This document shows positions 12,901 through 25,631 of a DNA stretch of 64,000 bases, piece by piece; the first letter of the stretch is position 1, and every line of letters starts with the position of its first letter. The notes below the pieces were generated by a model. The model did no database searches. It saw only the letters and a list, made by a program, of their open reading frames with translations, and was not told the DNA's origin. The position numbers and the translations under genes are program-made. This DNA comes from Gnetum montanum (lineage: Eukaryota; Streptophyta; Gnetopsida; Gnetales; Gnetaceae), in contig MNCI01017692.1 of the NCBI GenBank assembly GCA_015680685.1, positions 504,903 to 568,902 on the forward strand, given 5' to 3'.

Positions 12901-13957
12901 TTATCATGATTCTTTGTGCTTATCCTTGATCATGCCTAATTTATGTGTGCATTTGCAAGTGCCAAACTCCAGTGGGATCCTTCTGAAGCCACCCACATTG
13001 ATGCTCTTCTTGAGTTACCAGGGGATATTGAGTAAGTCCCGAGAGATCTATGATGTTGTTTCTGGTTGCATCATACAGAATGCCAAGACAGTTTGGACTT
13101 TAAGGTGTTCGACTGAGTATCCATGGGATGAGGTTCACACACTGAAAGAGACACTAGCAAAAGAGAGAGAGGAGAAAAGGGATCTCCAATCCCGTTATGA
13201 CTTTGCTGCTACTAGGTTGTCTGGTGATAGCACATGGCACTCATCCGAAGTCACCTACACACGTTATTGGATAGTTTTAAACAATAAGGTGCAGGCTACT
13301 CGGGACTTAGCAAAACAAAAAGCACAGATAGATTTATTGAACAGGAAGTGTCAAGATTGGAAATCCTTTGCTGCCAAAGTACGGAAGTGGGGCCAAGACC
13401 AAAAGGACCACAAGCATTAGTACAAAAAATGGTTGAAGGAAAAGTCAGTTGAACATCATTGGGCAGAGATGTTCATCGATGGGTTAGGTTTGCGGCCTTC
13501 TTAGGATAGGTTTGTCGAGTGCACCGAGGTAGAGGGATCTCTGGAGAGAACAATTACCACCACCTCTGGGGAGACTGCGACAGGCATGTTCTCTCTTGAG
13601 CGCCCTACTTGGACCCCAGTGGACAAGGGCAAAGCACTTGCTAACATTGATCTTGGCTTGGAGGAGGATTGGGCAAATGTGCCCGAGAAGGAGATTCTAT
13701 GGCGTTTGGAGACCAGCTTGGGGCCTTCTTCACTTGTGAGTGTTTTATTGTGGCATTTATTTTTGTATAGTTTTGTCATTTTTATTGTTAGTGTTACTAT
13801 TTTTCTGGATTTTGTGTTTATGACTTACTTTATTACCCTTACTTGCTTTGTTTTGTTTTCTGTTTTCTATTTGTAGGGACATGTTAATGATGGAGCTGGC
13901 CCTAGTGGAGCAGGAGCAGATGATGAAGAGGATCTTGGGGATCAGCCCCATCTATGA
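8644..13957 (+). pseudogene. Spliced gene antisense to the Tat element, inactivated
   Basis: Several exons join in phase at consensus splice sites. Exon 1 is 8644-8783 (ATG in an ACC context, lysine-rich start). Exon 2 is 10296-10745, exon 3 is 10823-11075, exon 4 is 11176-12222, exon 5 is 12334-12580, exon 6 is about 12666-12863, then about 12960-13738, then 13877-13957 ending in TGA. Exon 4 encodes a globular stretch (VRGVKVSFHLTSEFLFDLFG) that loosely recalls plant transposon-associated domains seen in Athila/Tat extra ORFs. Exon 5 is glutamate-rich. The segment near 13140-13400 is charged and likely coiled coil. In-frame stops at 11268 and 11556 and a frameshift near 10905-10920 make it a pseudogene. 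No family was identified with confidence. Introns survive because the element's own transcript is antisense. Confidence 0.65.
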
Positions 13958-14354
13958 GCTTTGCATTAGTCAGGCTTAAGCCATTAAGTGTTTTTAGATT
14001 TTTTTGAATGTTTGATAGAATGTATAAAGATTGATGTAATGACCTGGATTTAATTGCAGAATGAAATGGTTATGTTCTTTCCTTACTTTGATGTCCCATA
14101 TATATATATTTTTGTTATTTTTCATGTTTTTCATTGTTTTTCTTTGTTTTCTCAAGTATATTGTGAACACATGCGTGTAACTAGAGGTAACATAAATTTC
14201 TAAAATGTAAAGCAAAACGTAAGATAAATGTTTTGAAAAAGAATGCAATGACCGTGCATGAATCTAAATTATAACTTGTAACTTGTAACCGAAAATTCAA
14301 TGTAAAATGACGGGAGTTTGTGAATCTGTAACTTGTTGACTCTAGTTTAAGGCC
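13958..14354. other. Spacer after the antisense gene
   Basis: No coding signal. A stretch at about 14200-14240 (AAGCAAAACGTAAGATAAATG) resembles 1080-1110 of the LTR-like region, which may mean LTR-derived sequence lies here. Confidence 0.35.
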
Positions 14355-14530
14355 ATTTCGGGCTGGATACATCAGTTTAAAGTTTTATGCCATGGTGGGC
14401 CAAAGGTAGTAACGTTTTCAGAAAGTTTTAAACGAATCCGGCCATTTCCGACCGTGGCTAGTTTAATGTCATTGTAGACGTTTGTTGGTAGTTTAACGTC
14501 ATTTCGGACATGTGGTAGTTTAACTCTGTT
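14355..14530. repeat. Diverged minisatellite block near protease
   Basis: About four to five degenerate units such as TAGTTTAACGTCATTTCGGAC with spacing near 30-40 bases. They resemble the edge units at 3512-3740. A related array thus lies on each side of the block that holds pol and the antisense gene. Confidence 0.6.
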
Positions 14531-16303
14531 TGTTGAATTGCTTTTTGATCTTTTGTAGTTTAACATATGAGGTTGAGCATGCTAGTAAGATTTTATACTC
14601 ACCTTCTCCTTCATTGGTGATATTAAAGGGTAATTTCGACCAAGAGACATCAGTAGGAATGACACCTATGTTTGTATTGTCTAGTGTTTCTTCAGTTTTA
14701 GTAGGATTGGGAGTTGACGTTGGATTTATGTTTTGAAGTACGCTCATGGTTCTTTGCTTATGCTCAACGAACTCAATTTCTGACTCTTGATCTACTTTAG
14801 AGTGTGAGGAAGTAGGCGGTACGATTGCATTCCCATATATGATGATCTCACCACCCTCATAAGGTAGGTGGATCTCCTAATGGATTGGGGAAGATACGAC
14901 CTTAAGTTGAGCCAGCCAGGGGCGTCCCAGGATTATATTAAATCCTAGCATTTCATCGACTACTATGAATTCAGCTAATGTGGGGAATTGGTCTCTGGCT
15001 ATGGAATCTAAGGTAACCATACCTTTCACTCCAACATGGGAACCACTGAAGGATTTTAGAAAAGAAGTTGTCGTGGGCTGTATTTGTTCAGTAAGTCCTA
15101 GTTTTTCGATGATGGAAAAAGGTATCACATTGGTTGTCACACCGTTATCGACATGCACCCTACGTATCTTGAAATGATTAACCTGTATTGTTATGAACAT
15201 AGGGGTAACTTCTCCTATTTTCTCATCTAGCTTAATGTCCTTAGCGTGAAACTCTAGGGATGTAGTCTTTGATTCTTGAGATTGTGCGGACAATACCGCA
15301 TGAATGGATGGTCAATCTGCAGAAAGATCTTGACTAACAGGGACCGAAGTTAACATACGCACAAGAGCTTCTCGATGTACTGGCAAAGTCATTACTAGAT
15401 CATACAGGCTTAAAGAAGTTTATTTCAAAGCTTATGTGACCTGGGTCAACGCATTCGCTAGGTCTTTACCATTTGGGGCATCCTTGTCTATAGAGATTTG
15501 GTTCATTTAACCTAGCATTCATATTTTTTGTGGAGTGGTTTTTACTGAAGATGCTGAGTTTGGGACATGACTCATGACATTATCCTTGTTTTGGTGATTC
15601 GTACTAGGCTCGTTAATGGGCAGGCCCATGGGAACAACGTTTAGTGGTGTTGGCTTTGGTACAGGCATGACCTGTGTTGTTGTTTCTATTTGGAGAATTT
15701 TTGGGTGTAAGAGTGGGTGTGGTTCTTTCATAGCTGTTTGGGACAGCAGGTTATTTTCCTTTTTGTCCTAGATGACTAGGTCAGGTTGTTTCGGCCACTG
15801 CTGCTACCGTTGTTTTGAATTTATCTTTCTTAGTATGTTGGCTCTTAAAGGCTGAGTAGGTTGGGTCATTACTTGTTTGTGCAGCCTCTTCTATGTCTTT
15901 GATTTGTACGAATGCTTGGCTCAATGTGCGGGCTTTCAGGTAGTAAAGTTTTAACTTAATAAAGTCATTCACAACCAACTTAAGGATGGTAAGCAGATAT
16001 GTTTCAGGGATGGGTTTGTGAAGTTCATTTAAGGACGCACTCTACCTTTGGATAAATTTCTGTGCTGGCTCAAGCGACGCTTGTTTGATTTGGATTAAGC
16101 TATCTAACGTGGCTTCAGGTTTCAGATTGTACTTGAAACGGGTGACAAATTGATGCAACAAATCCTCTAAAGAAGATATGGAGCTACAGGGTAAAGATCG
16201 GTACCAGTCTAAGGCTTTTCCGGTTAAGGACATTGCAAACACTTTACCTTAGTTATGGACACTAGAAGATGGGGTGTCAAACTTCTTAATTGTAAAGAAA
16301 AAT
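14520..16303 (-). pseudogene. Tat-type gag and protease (inactivated)
   Basis: Minus-strand frames form a gag capsid fragment (16303-16042, with GKALDWYRSLPC and FVTRFKYNL typical of the retrotransposon gag fold). A gag C-terminal part follows (15978-15781), then a proline-rich linker, then an aspartic protease (15293-14877). The protease has HVDNGVTTNVIP at the active site, where DNG replaces the usual DSG or DTG, and NIILGRPWLAQL at the flap side. Several stops interrupt the chain. Gag begins inside its capsid because sequence upstream of 16303 belongs to another element. Confidence 0.82.
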
Positions 16304-16309
16304 CACCAA

Positions 16310-16505
16310 CAACTCTCCTCTTATGAAAATCAGAAATGAAAATTTTTTCTAACTCCCCATGCTATATATAGTATTTATAAGTGCAATATTGTAAATACAC
16401 CATCATAAATGCAATATCATAGGTGCTTGCAATATCGTATCTACAATATCACCGTAGTAAAAAGCAAATTTTTGTTAAGGTTCTTTAGGGAAATTTTGAG
16501 TCCCA
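16310..16505 (-). repeat. Element B 3' LTR, U3 remnant
   Basis: The region holds CTCCTCTTAT, matching the CCTCTTATTTATAG region of the family, then several GCAATATCAT-like repeats that are mutated forms of the GCGATATCGC palindromes. R and U5 are absent. Confidence 0.55.
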
Positions 16506-18390
16506 TCGAATGGTTGGAAGATATACATCATGTTGAAAGGGTCCTAAAATGGAGATGATGCTTTAATTATTAAAAATTATTATTCATAATCTATGATTAA
16601 GGAATCTAAAGCTATGAAAGTGTATGAGGTGTTGATGGAATGAATGAGATAGATAATAGTGTTGTGTAATTAGAACAGATAGTGTGAATGATATGGGAAG
16701 TGTTTATTATCATTTATCAAAGTTGGAAGGCTTAAGATGATGTAGAATCACTTGGTAGGTATAAAATACAAGTGGATCCTCCCCAAAGCAAGCTCTAGCC
16801 CTTAATGCCCTTGTATAACCATGCTTAGAAGTGTCCTTAGGCACTTAAGGAGTTGAATGTAATGCATACCTGTTTAGCAAAACATACATGTTAATACCAC
16901 CAAATTGGAAAAATAACTCTATGTTATACAAAATCATAAGTTATGATTATTCGAATAGTGAGATGAAATGGGCTTAGAAGGGATTGCAGAAATTAGGACG
17001 TGAGGTATCTTACCATAGGCATAATGAATTATTGTGTTTTATTAGTGGTTAAGGTAATCATTAGCCTTTCTGTCTAAGATTCAAACCAAGTCCAAATCAC
17101 ATTTCAGTGACATGGCATCGTTTCATCTCTTGGAATTATAATTGTGAGACTATCAATGTTACAAGGGGTATTATCACTTGGCGTATTGTCCAAGGGAGGA
17201 GTTTTATTCATGGCAATTTATTTTTATTTTTACATTTCTAAGAAACTACTACCTTCATGCATGGGTGACATGTCTTTCTAGTGGGATTCTTAGAAATTAA
17301 TTTTGTGTTCTTTTTATTTTTTATCTATGTCAACCTTTTAAGATAGCACTTATTTAACTCTTACTTCCATTTTTTGTTAGATCTACAAAGATATAATACA
17401 ACCTTAATACCATAATAGAACTCATAATAATAATCTTAAAAAAAATCCACAAGCTTCCATGGTGTCACACCCTTTTCATCCCTTGTTAATTTTTCACCTT
17501 TTGGTCTAAGCATAATGTCACAAGTTTATTCTTAGTTGTATGATGAAAAAGAATATCATTATGACCATGGTAAGAATCACTTATTAATGGAATGGATAGA
17601 TGAATGATGTGGCCTCACTGTGCAAATAATTGATCTCTTATGACTTGACAACATAGAGAAATCTTCACCTTATTGGGCTACATCTTGCCTTTATTTGAAT
17701 GTGTTTTATTAACAATTAAAATTATTTACAAAGGATTTAAAAACAAAGTATGAAAGAGATGGAAAAGATAGTAAAAAATTGTGAAAATATATAAAGAATG
17801 AAAAATGTTAAAAGAATTAAAAAGATAAAAGAATATGAAAAATTAAAGAAATGAAAAAGTATAAAAGAATAAGAAAATGTCAAACAATGTGAAGAATGAA
17901 AAAAAATTGTAAAACAAAAAATAGAAAAATCCCTTATTAATTTTGAAATAAAAGTAAAGTATCTTTCCCACGATTGATCTCATGGGCAAGTGTTTGGAAA
18001 ATGCTCCCTAAACCTCTTGGATCATACAGTGTAGGCGATTCACCTACCATCTTTAGTGATGTAACTTTTCTATCATTATCCCATGTAATTTTGATAGTAG
18101 TGGAGTTATGATCATCTAAATTGTTGTTCTCTTTCCCTTTTGATGTATGATTATGAGTTATTGATTTCGTTTTTTAGTCCTTAGTTGGAGTCATTTTCTT
18201 AGTTTCGAAATTAGTAAGTGTTTTAGATGTTTCCATGCATGTGTTAGATAATTGTTGGTTCTTAGTTAGTGGCCACATGGTGTCTTTTGGTTTGGTGGCC
18301 TCTGCTCTTTTGGTTGCACACACTAGTTGTTTATTGTTATTGTTGTGGACTAGAATGGCAACTATCTTGATGTTCTAAAGTGTTGGTCCA
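16506..18390 (-). other. Element B 3' untranslated region
   Basis: GTGGATCCTCCCCAAAGCA at 16772 matches 36922 of element C, which fixes this as the family 3' region. An A-rich stretch at 17740-17930 corresponds to the U-rich 3' region of C, E and F. No gene seen. Confidence 0.6.
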
Positions 18391-18840
18391 CAATTGCATC
18401 CTTTACTTTTAGTAGTTATGCATGGAATTCAATGCATGTGTATGGCACCATGTGCGTCTTCTTTAGAAATCTCAACCGACAAATCTCTCATACTTAGCTT
18501 AGTGTCGATTGTGCTAAGCCATGCCCTCCCCATGATTATTGGAAATTCCTTATTACCATCTTTCACATCGATAATCAAAAAATTTGCTCAATATGACTAT
18601 CCATTTATAGTGGTCACTACATCATCTATTTGCCCCAAAGGATAGACAGATTTGCAAGCTTTAATCTAAAATTGCATTCTTTTAATGGTGGTAGGTTTCA
18701 TGCTTTATATGTTTTGTAGGAAATCAAATTCACCCTAGAACCTGAGTTTAACAAAGTTTTGCATGATAAATTCCTAGCTATTCGTAGATAAATCAAAGGA
18801 ATTCCTGAATCAATTCTCTTCTTAGGGAGTGATCCTGCCT
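18390..18840 (-). pseudogene. Element B protease remnant
   Basis: The minus strand matches the retropepsin region of C, E and F; for example, the plus strand reads CCCATGATTATTGGAAATTC, complementary to the ...FPIIMGRAW... segment. Stops and mutations interrupt it. Confidence 0.6.
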
Positions 18841-19329
18841 TGATCCAGTTAGTAACAATTTCAGTAAGAATGACAACTTGTGTTTTTGGTCTTGAGGATG
18901 ATGGAAGTTTGTCAATAGTGAGAAAATTTATCTTAAGAGAAGATGGTCTATGGATGAAGCTCCAATTCTACCAACCCTCTCTAGACTTCTCCTAAAAAAA
19001 GGACATTTCTTTGTTTGGCCCTTAGCATTGTTGGTGAGATCCTCCACTTGTATACTTACTGCCTTTGTAGCTTTCCTCTGCTGCAGTTGTCATGGAAACT
19101 CTCCTTGCATTGCGAGTGGTGGCACTGGTGGCAAAGGATTTGAATTGAGATTTGGAAAATCAACTGCTTGTGGATGGATGTATAGGTCTAAATTATTGCT
19201 CCTACAACTATGAAAAAGCTCCACTGAGATAATATGTTGGTTGAAGGTTTTGGCAGTAGTTACCTTGAGGATAAGGTAACTATTTGGGCATCTGTTTTTT
19301 AATAAATTTGGGGTTAAGTGTGTATGCCA

Positions 19330-20640
19330 CTATTTCTTGCAAATGTGTCATAACTAGACAACATCCCTTGGGATGTTCGTACAACCTTCTTCATTTGTAG
19401 AGTTGGTATCTAAGACCTTAGCTACTGAAGCAACTTTGCCTTTGCATCCAAGTTCTCTCTTCTTTTTTTTGTCTTTACCTCTTGCGAAGGCTTACTCTAC
19501 TCTTTCCTCCACAATCTTTAACACTATGCTACGTGTGTTGCTACATCATCAATAGATTTTTGAATTAGTAGCATCTCTTTTTGAATTACTTGGTCCAAGA
19601 TTTCTTCCTCTTAAGTATCACACACCCATGCATCTCTCTTTCTTATTTATGGATCCCTATTGTTCACTTTAGCTTATTCTTTTTTTCTAGGTTCTCCTTC
19701 CTCTTTGGCCACTTAATCGATCAATCTTTGAATACAATGGATGGCTAATTCTAATAATCTTCTTTAGGCATAAACCCCAAGGGTTTCTCTGGTTATACTT
19801 CTTAACCCATCTACGATGTCCCTAAGGGAATTTGTGTAACAGTGAATAATATCTGCCCATTGCTGCATCAAAGGTTTTGTAAGTCCCTTGTTTCAACTTC
19901 TAGATTTGTTTTCTTAGATTTGACACTTGTGAATAGGTATAATATTTATCATTAAAGATTTTAAGCATGGTACTCCAGTGTCTAATGGATTTAGGTTCCA
20001 ATGACCTGTACCAACTTTCCACTTCCTTCACAAGTGTTCTCAAAAATAGCTTCAATTTCTACTAATCACTCTTTATGTTTTGAATGGCACATGCATCATA
20101 AAATGCTTGAAGATGATGCTGAGGGATTAGCGTTGTAACCTCCTTTAAATCGTGGCATGTTGTTCATATCTAGTCGTTTGATTCAACTATCTTTCACGTA
20201 CTTGGTTGGTATGTAAATAGCTTCATGAATATTTATCATGCTTCAGGTTGCCATCAAAGGTTCATCATTGTGATCGGGTTCATATGCTCTGTTGTAGCGA
20301 TGACCCCTTCTATGCTCATGCCTCTCTTGATCCTCTCTATTGTCTCTTCTTCTTCTTCATTCATACTCTTCATCTTCCGAATCAGAGTACATTGAATATC
20401 TACCATGATGGCCATGAGTTCATCTTTTTTTCCTATTAGAGTCCGTGTACTTGTGTCTTCTTGTATTTGAGTCCTTTGACAATTGTGATGAGGTGGCAAG
20501 AGAACGATGTTGGCTAATTCTCCTTTCGTGACTCTTATGAGTTTCTTTGTAAAATTTAGCAAGATTCCTTGGCCTATAGTCTTGCTTGTATCTTGAGTCA
20601 ATAGCCTTCCCCATGTGTCCCTAGGAGAGTAAAATGAAAT
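19330..20640 (-). pseudogene. Element B gag remnant
   Basis: It contains a decayed zinc-knuckle region (HPKG at about 19350-19370), capsid-like segments, and the charged linker found before the capsid in the other copies (20601-20254). It has many stops. The N-terminal gag region appears shortened compared with element G. Confidence 0.6.
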
Positions 20641-20879
20641 CGGGCTTTGACAAGTTCCTCTAATCTAATGACAAGTTTCTTTATAAGCTCCTCAAGGTTT
20701 TGGTGGAGTTGTTCTAAAATGAATTAATCAACATCATGTTCTTCTATGACAAGAGAAGTGTTAGTATGACAACAAAAGTATTAGTTAAAAGTGTGCTTTA
20801 CTTATAATTGTTGGGTTTGACTTTAAGTTTTAGATACAACAAACTTTGGAAAGTCAATTACTTAGCATAACATTGACTT

Positions 20880-20899
20880 GTCCTCGACAATCGTGCTAA
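20880..20899 (-). other. Element B primer-binding site, decayed
   Basis: The position directly adjoining the LTR reads TCCTCGACAATCGTGCTAA on the plus strand, a mutated form of the tRNA-Asp complement found in the other copies. Confidence 0.55.
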
Positions 20900-21645
20900 T
20901 GATGGGCAATGGAGTATCCAACACCCAACCATACAAGATACAAATGCTCATGCATGATCCTGGTCAAATTTCAAGGGTTAATGACAATTGTTGTCTTCCC
21001 ACATGAGTTAGTAACTTCAATGCGTATGGTTTAACTCATGATGAGGTATATGATACATGATGTTGTATGGACCATAGTGCTCCTAGCTAACATGTAGTAA
21101 ATGAAAAGTGATTCTGAGTCTAAGTATCAGTAAATAAATGAGCAACCAATCTTGATCTTCCGTTCACACCTTGAATTTCATGCAACTACTACTAGGATTA
21201 CCAAGTACCACACTACTAGGCATACCAAGTGATAATACTAATGGGTTACTAAGTAACTACACTTAAGTGCTCGAGACTACTTAATGACAATAATGGTAAA
21301 GTGCATAGAAAATAAATCAGTAACTATGAAAACAATAAACATTAAACTAAATGAAAGCAAAAATAAAAGTAAGTGTTTATGCAATGATGGAAAGTAATCT
21401 CAATCTTTATTTCAAATCATGTAATGTGTCCAAGTGCATCACACTCCATTCAATCACTTAAACATCACATACAATGCTAAATAATGAAAGCTAAAATCTT
21501 GAAAGAGTTATGCTACTATGTTATCAAATCTATTATTGATTCATGTGCCTAAGTGTTGCTTAGTGTTGCTTTTATAGGCTCGCACACATCCCACCATATT
21601 GTTTATATGATAATGTATCTTATGGTGAAATTTTTTACTTTATCA
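20900..21645 (-). repeat. Element B 5' LTR
   Basis: The start TGATGGGCAATGGAGTATCC corresponds to TGATGAGTGGCGAGGTACCC of the family. A TTTTATAGG promoter remnant lies near 21570 and decayed GATATC-type repeats near 21600-21640. The outer end near 21645 is approximate. Confidence 0.65.
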
Positions 21646-21648
21646 CAT

Positions 21649-22085
21649 GGTAAGAGGCTGTCACAGCTAAATTTAGCAGCTACTACCGAGATTCAATTAT
21701 GGCAAGAAGTGTTGCAGACCATGAGCCATCGATGGGAGAGTTTCAAAGGAATGAGGAGCTACAACAACTGATTACATAGGGAGGGTGGAATGAGTGGCTA
21801 GCATGGCTGGAAGGAATTCCTGAATGAAGCCTTTTTCAAGAATTGGGAGGGGAAGGCAACAACCTTCAAAGATAGGGTGATTCAACTCACGAAGCTTACT
21901 ATGGCAGTGGCGTTAGGGGTGCCAACAAATGAAGACGTGATACCGCTGGTGATTCATAGCTGCATATATGCAGCAAAATTCTTTGAGAGAAATTCCAAAG
22001 ATGGCAACTGGGCACATTCCCAGATCTGCACTGCCACAGATTTGGGAGGAGGTGGCAAGACTGGTCAATAAATTCCTGGTGTAAT
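21649..22085 (+). other. Coding-like block, unrecognised
   Basis: Two overlapping plus-strand frames look protein-like by composition: about 21640-21770 (with MARSVADHEPSMGEF in one frame, ending in GGWNEWLAWLEGIPE), then 21820-22070 (with TMAVALGVPTNEDVIPL). They are joined by frameshifts and stops. No family was recognised. It begins right where element B ends and lies about 280 bases past the RPL27 stop codon, so it may be a fragment of a host gene or of another transposon. Function unknown. Confidence 0.35.
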
Positions 22086-22361
22086 TGGGTATTTCAAACC
22101 AGCTGGTGGGGGTCCATTTTGCGTTTTTGCGATGCCTAAGGATGGGTACACAAGTGAAATAAACTAACTGGTTTAGTATTATATCAATGTACGTGAATCA
22201 ATGTTAATAAAGTAAAACCAGTCGCATTTTTCATGAAACAAAAACCATCCAAGAAAGGATATCCACTCAGCTCAAATAACCATACGGAAAATACCAGTTA
22301 AACTTTCTTTCAGCAAATTTCGATTCTCAAGAAAATGGAAATACAACAGCTGGAACTCTAC

Positions 22362-24233
<1,872 letters not shown>

Positions 24234-24360
24234 CCCTCCCTCCCTGCGTTTCGCTCGCCACTCTTCTCTTCTCCTATCTTCTCTGCCACCGCTACAGCCC
24301 TCCCTTTGTTTCCGCGTCTATTTCTTCCTCCCTGGGGCTTAAAACCCTAATGCTAATACC
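24234..24360 (-). promoter_or_regulatory. RPL27 5' UTR and promoter with telo-box
   Basis: Upstream of the ATG, the minus strand is purine-rich and the plus strand CT-rich, as expected for a plant ribosomal-protein leader. AAACCCTAA (24342-24350, plus strand) is a telo-box, an element common in plant ribosomal protein promoters. It sits beside GGGGCTTAA. The transcription start was not determined. Confidence 0.7.
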
Positions 24361-25049
24361 CTAACAATGCCAGAAGATCTGTTCTTTAAACCTTTATTTT
24401 TTTCCTTTTCTCTCCTCAACGAATTTCGATACAGTAGATATCTACCACTTACATAACATAAATTATAATTCGCCGACCAGTAACTATAACAAATTAAGCT
24501 CCACTCTGCGCGAGCAGAGACGCCGGTCGTCTGTCTTTGAAATTTAAAAACCATAAAGTGATATGGTTTCATAATGAAACAAGTTAAATTGTTTAGATAG
24601 CTACATGGTAAACCTGTTAAGACATTGACCATTCAAATTGTACTTAACGGTTATCTTATTTGCATGTGGGACTTTAAGAAAATGAATAATAATATTAAAA
24701 AAAATCAAAGCATATTAGATTATGGAAGAGAAAATCTAAAGAAAAAGACCAACCCTTTCACAAATCTATTTTAGAGTATTCATCCTTACAATATATCTTG
24801 AAAAACTTCCCCTCTTGAGATAGGAAAAGGATTTGGCCTTACCCTTATTCAAAAGCACCCTCACAAGGTGTTCACTTCTTACTAAAGGGTTTTTTTGTAA
24901 GAAGAAGGAGAAAACTCTCTCTAAAGGAAAAAGAATACATCAATCAAAGATAGAAAACAAATAGCAACAAAAGCTTAAAGATTCCCATCTTCAAGCCTTC
25001 TAAACAAAAAGAAATTAGTACTAAAGAAAACTAATTGATTGTTTTGCTT
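24361..25049. other. Intergenic stretch upstream of RPL27
   Basis: AT-rich sequence with a long minus-strand frame (24632-24339) that has no recognisable domain and overlaps the RPL27 promoter side. I see nothing else. Confidence 0.4.
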
Positions 25050-25631
25050 TCATTGGAAGGTTTTTTATTTTAAGTTGTAGCTAAAAAGCAACATCTCTGA
25101 AAATCTAGTGTTTGGCACCTGAAAGGAGGTCATAGTTATGTTAATGTTGTTGGAAAATAATTGCACATCAAAGCTTCCAAATAGAGTAGAGAACAAGGGG
25201 TCAATGATAATTCCAAAGGCAAAGAAATGAAGTAGACAAAACATGTTGATCACCAAGAATGACTTCATTGATGCTTGGTTGAAAGTTGTTACAAATCCTA
25301 GATGTCTATTTCAAACCATGTTGAGCAACATGACACTCAAAAGAAAAATGAGAACATAAGTCTCCACGTATACAAATTGGACATTGAGGAGAAATATTTC
25401 TTGTATGTTTAAGATGAGTGATGATAGGAAGACCTTGATAAATAATACATCATAAAAAAATATAAATTTTGTAAAACATAGGAGCTCTCCAAATATCCTT
25501 CATACTCCTCATCCAAAACCACAACGATAATTGTATTTTCTAGACCTTATTGAATTTGTTATGAATAAAATTATCCTTTGTAATAATCTCATAAGCAACT
25601 TTTGAAATAAAACAAAAAACATATACGTCAT
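25050..25631 (-). pseudogene. LINE ORF2 C-terminal remnant (zf-RVT), 3' half
   Basis: On the minus strand, about 25560-25310 reads DIWRAPMFYKIYIFL, then LPIITHLKHT, then CPICIRGDLCSHFSFECHV. That is the zinc-binding region (zf-RVT) at the end of plant L1-type ORF2 proteins. Stops are present. It continues across element A into 33378 onward: joining at the GTCAT target gives an uninterrupted frame (SWKDDVYVFCF), which confirms both the LINE and the insertion point. Confidence 0.75.
25627..25631. repeat. Target duplication GTCAT, left copy, element A
   Basis: GTCAT precedes the 5' LTR and is repeated at 33373-33377 after the 3' LTR. Confidence 0.95.

Larger units (their letters stand above)
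1..16303 (-). mobile_element. Tat-lineage Ty3/gypsy retrotransposon, decayed, 5' end lost
   Basis: Reading on the minus strand, the order is gag (about 16300-15780), protease (15293-14877), reverse transcriptase (8007 down), a first RNase H, a second RNase H, integrase (to 4771), a minisatellite, and an LTR-like promoter region reaching the window edge. Two RNase H domains in series are the established mark of the Tat clade (Ogre, Retand, Grande). Gag stops at about 16303, where the sequence changes to the U3 of another element, so the 5' LTR and primer site are missing. Every coding domain carries stops. A 6.5-kb stretch with a plus-strand gene separates protease from reverse transcriptase. 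The possibility that two truncated elements lie end to end is not excluded. Confidence 0.75.
16310..21645 (-). mobile_element. Element B: old Athila-like element, gag-protease type
   Basis: Minus-strand order is 5' LTR (20900 to about 21645), decayed tRNA-Asp primer site, gag remnants, protease remnant, long 3' region, and a U3-only remnant of the 3' LTR (16310-16505). Its parts align by eye with element C in the same order. It is the most decayed family member: CG positions of the others read TG or CA here. No reverse transcriptase or integrase was seen. The 3' LTR lacks R and U5, so a deletion joins it directly to gag of the Tat element. Confidence 0.72.

Noticed and set aside
24339-24632. 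Gene divergent from RPL27
   Set aside because: The frame is on the same strand as RPL27, overlaps its promoter, and has no recognisable domain.
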